Shown here: piece by piece, positions 63,678-64,000 of the stretch | How the letters are laid out: every line of letters begins with the position of its first letter | How positions within the stretch are numbered: the stretch's first letter is position 1 | Assembly (NCBI GenBank): GCA_029261995.1 | Contig: JAJDAF010000026.1 | Coordinates: forward strand, 58,298-122,297 | Origin: Candidatus Zhuqueibacterota bacterium | GTDB taxonomy: Bacteria; Zhuqueibacterota; Zhuqueibacteria; Oceanimicrobiales; Oceanimicrobiaceae | Reading direction: 5' to 3' | DNA: 64,000 nt | The notes under the pieces: generated by a model | The model's input: only the letters and a program-made list of their open reading frames with translations | Told to the model about the DNA's origin: nothing | Database searches by the model: none | Translations under genes and position numbers: made by a program

Positions 63678-64000
63678 GGAACTTGCGCGGGACGAAAACG
63701 CTCATGCCTCGTGTATCGGCGTGACTCATCACCCGGGACGCTTTTGCGGATCTAGTGTGCAGATTCTTAATTTCGCACCCTAATTTGAGCAGCCCATATC
63801 ACCTCGCTGGGGTTTGACTTTTTTTGTCTCTGACTTGCTATAAATATACCACCCCTATTGAGACTGTCGAAAAAGGTCCAGATTTCGAAATGCTTCGAAA
63901 AAGGCACTAAAAACAGCATACAAAAATGGTGAACCAAGTCGCGATCGTCGCTTACAAGTCAAATATGGAGTTCGCCATTTTCAAGAGAATCCGGGCTTGA
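63678..64000. other. Right-edge intergenic region with possible mobile-element end
   Basis: No gene to the window end. A TTGACT (63814-63819) with TATAAA (63839-63844) at 19-bp spacing may be a weak promoter. GAGACTGTCGAAAAAGG near 63860 resembles ends of some insertion sequences, and TCGAAAAAGG is repeated about 33 bp further on. No transposase is visible. Confidence 0.25.

Overview
The window reads as chromosomal DNA from a Gram-negative bacterium of the FCB/Calditrichota/KSB1 type. Envelope genes (BamA, TamB-like, Skp/OmpH, OmpA-like, TonB-dependent receptor) establish an outer membrane. Four secreted proteins end in the type IX secretion (T9SS) sorting domain with the NYPNPFNP-type motif that is common in Calditrichota, KSB1 and Ignavibacteria. 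Base composition looks moderately GC-rich by eye. The phylum is an inference; there is no rRNA, tRNA or CRISPR array here.

Left part (1-16 kb). A SusC/RagA-type TonB-dependent receptor runs off the left edge. A non-coding stretch with an 18-unit, 21-bp minisatellite follows. A minus-strand glyco-cluster comes next: two tandem paralogous GT4-like glycosyltransferases, a very large fusion of the same glycosyltransferase type to a phosphodiester-glycosidase (NAGPA/DUF2233-like) domain, and a 2H phosphoesterase whose start overlaps the fusion's stop. An FtsX/MacB-type permease and a MetR-like LysR regulator flank it.

Middle (16-31 kb). A DUF5916/CBM9 outer-membrane protein is split by a frameshift at an ATGA overlap, followed by a PhzF-family protein. 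Next is a thioredoxin-fold gene with an in-frame UGA exactly where the first Cys of its CxxC motif belongs, followed at the right distance by a SECIS-like hairpin: the strongest novelty candidate. A group II PLP decarboxylase, a very large multidomain heparinase II/III-type secreted enzyme, a beta-helix T9SS protein, and an ECF sigma / membrane anti-sigma / YbjQ operon with ATGA overlaps follow.

Envelope-biogenesis block (31-43.4 kb, minus strand): uppS, tamB-like, bamA, skp/ompH, fabZ, a lipM-like octanoyl/lipoyl transferase, an outer-membrane protein, dxr, rseP. This is a variant of the classical uppS-cdsA-dxr-rseP-bamA-skp-lpxD-fabZ cluster.

Right part (43.6-64 kb). OmpA-like protein, a LytR-C-terminal-domain protein, mtnA plus a TPR lipoprotein, an M29 aminopeptidase, thyA-folA, a NudL-type Nudix hydrolase, modABC, a Phd/VapC toxin-antitoxin pair translationally coupled to an MrfA-like DEAD-box helicase, an AT-rich VOC-family gene, and three secreted repeat or T9SS proteins.
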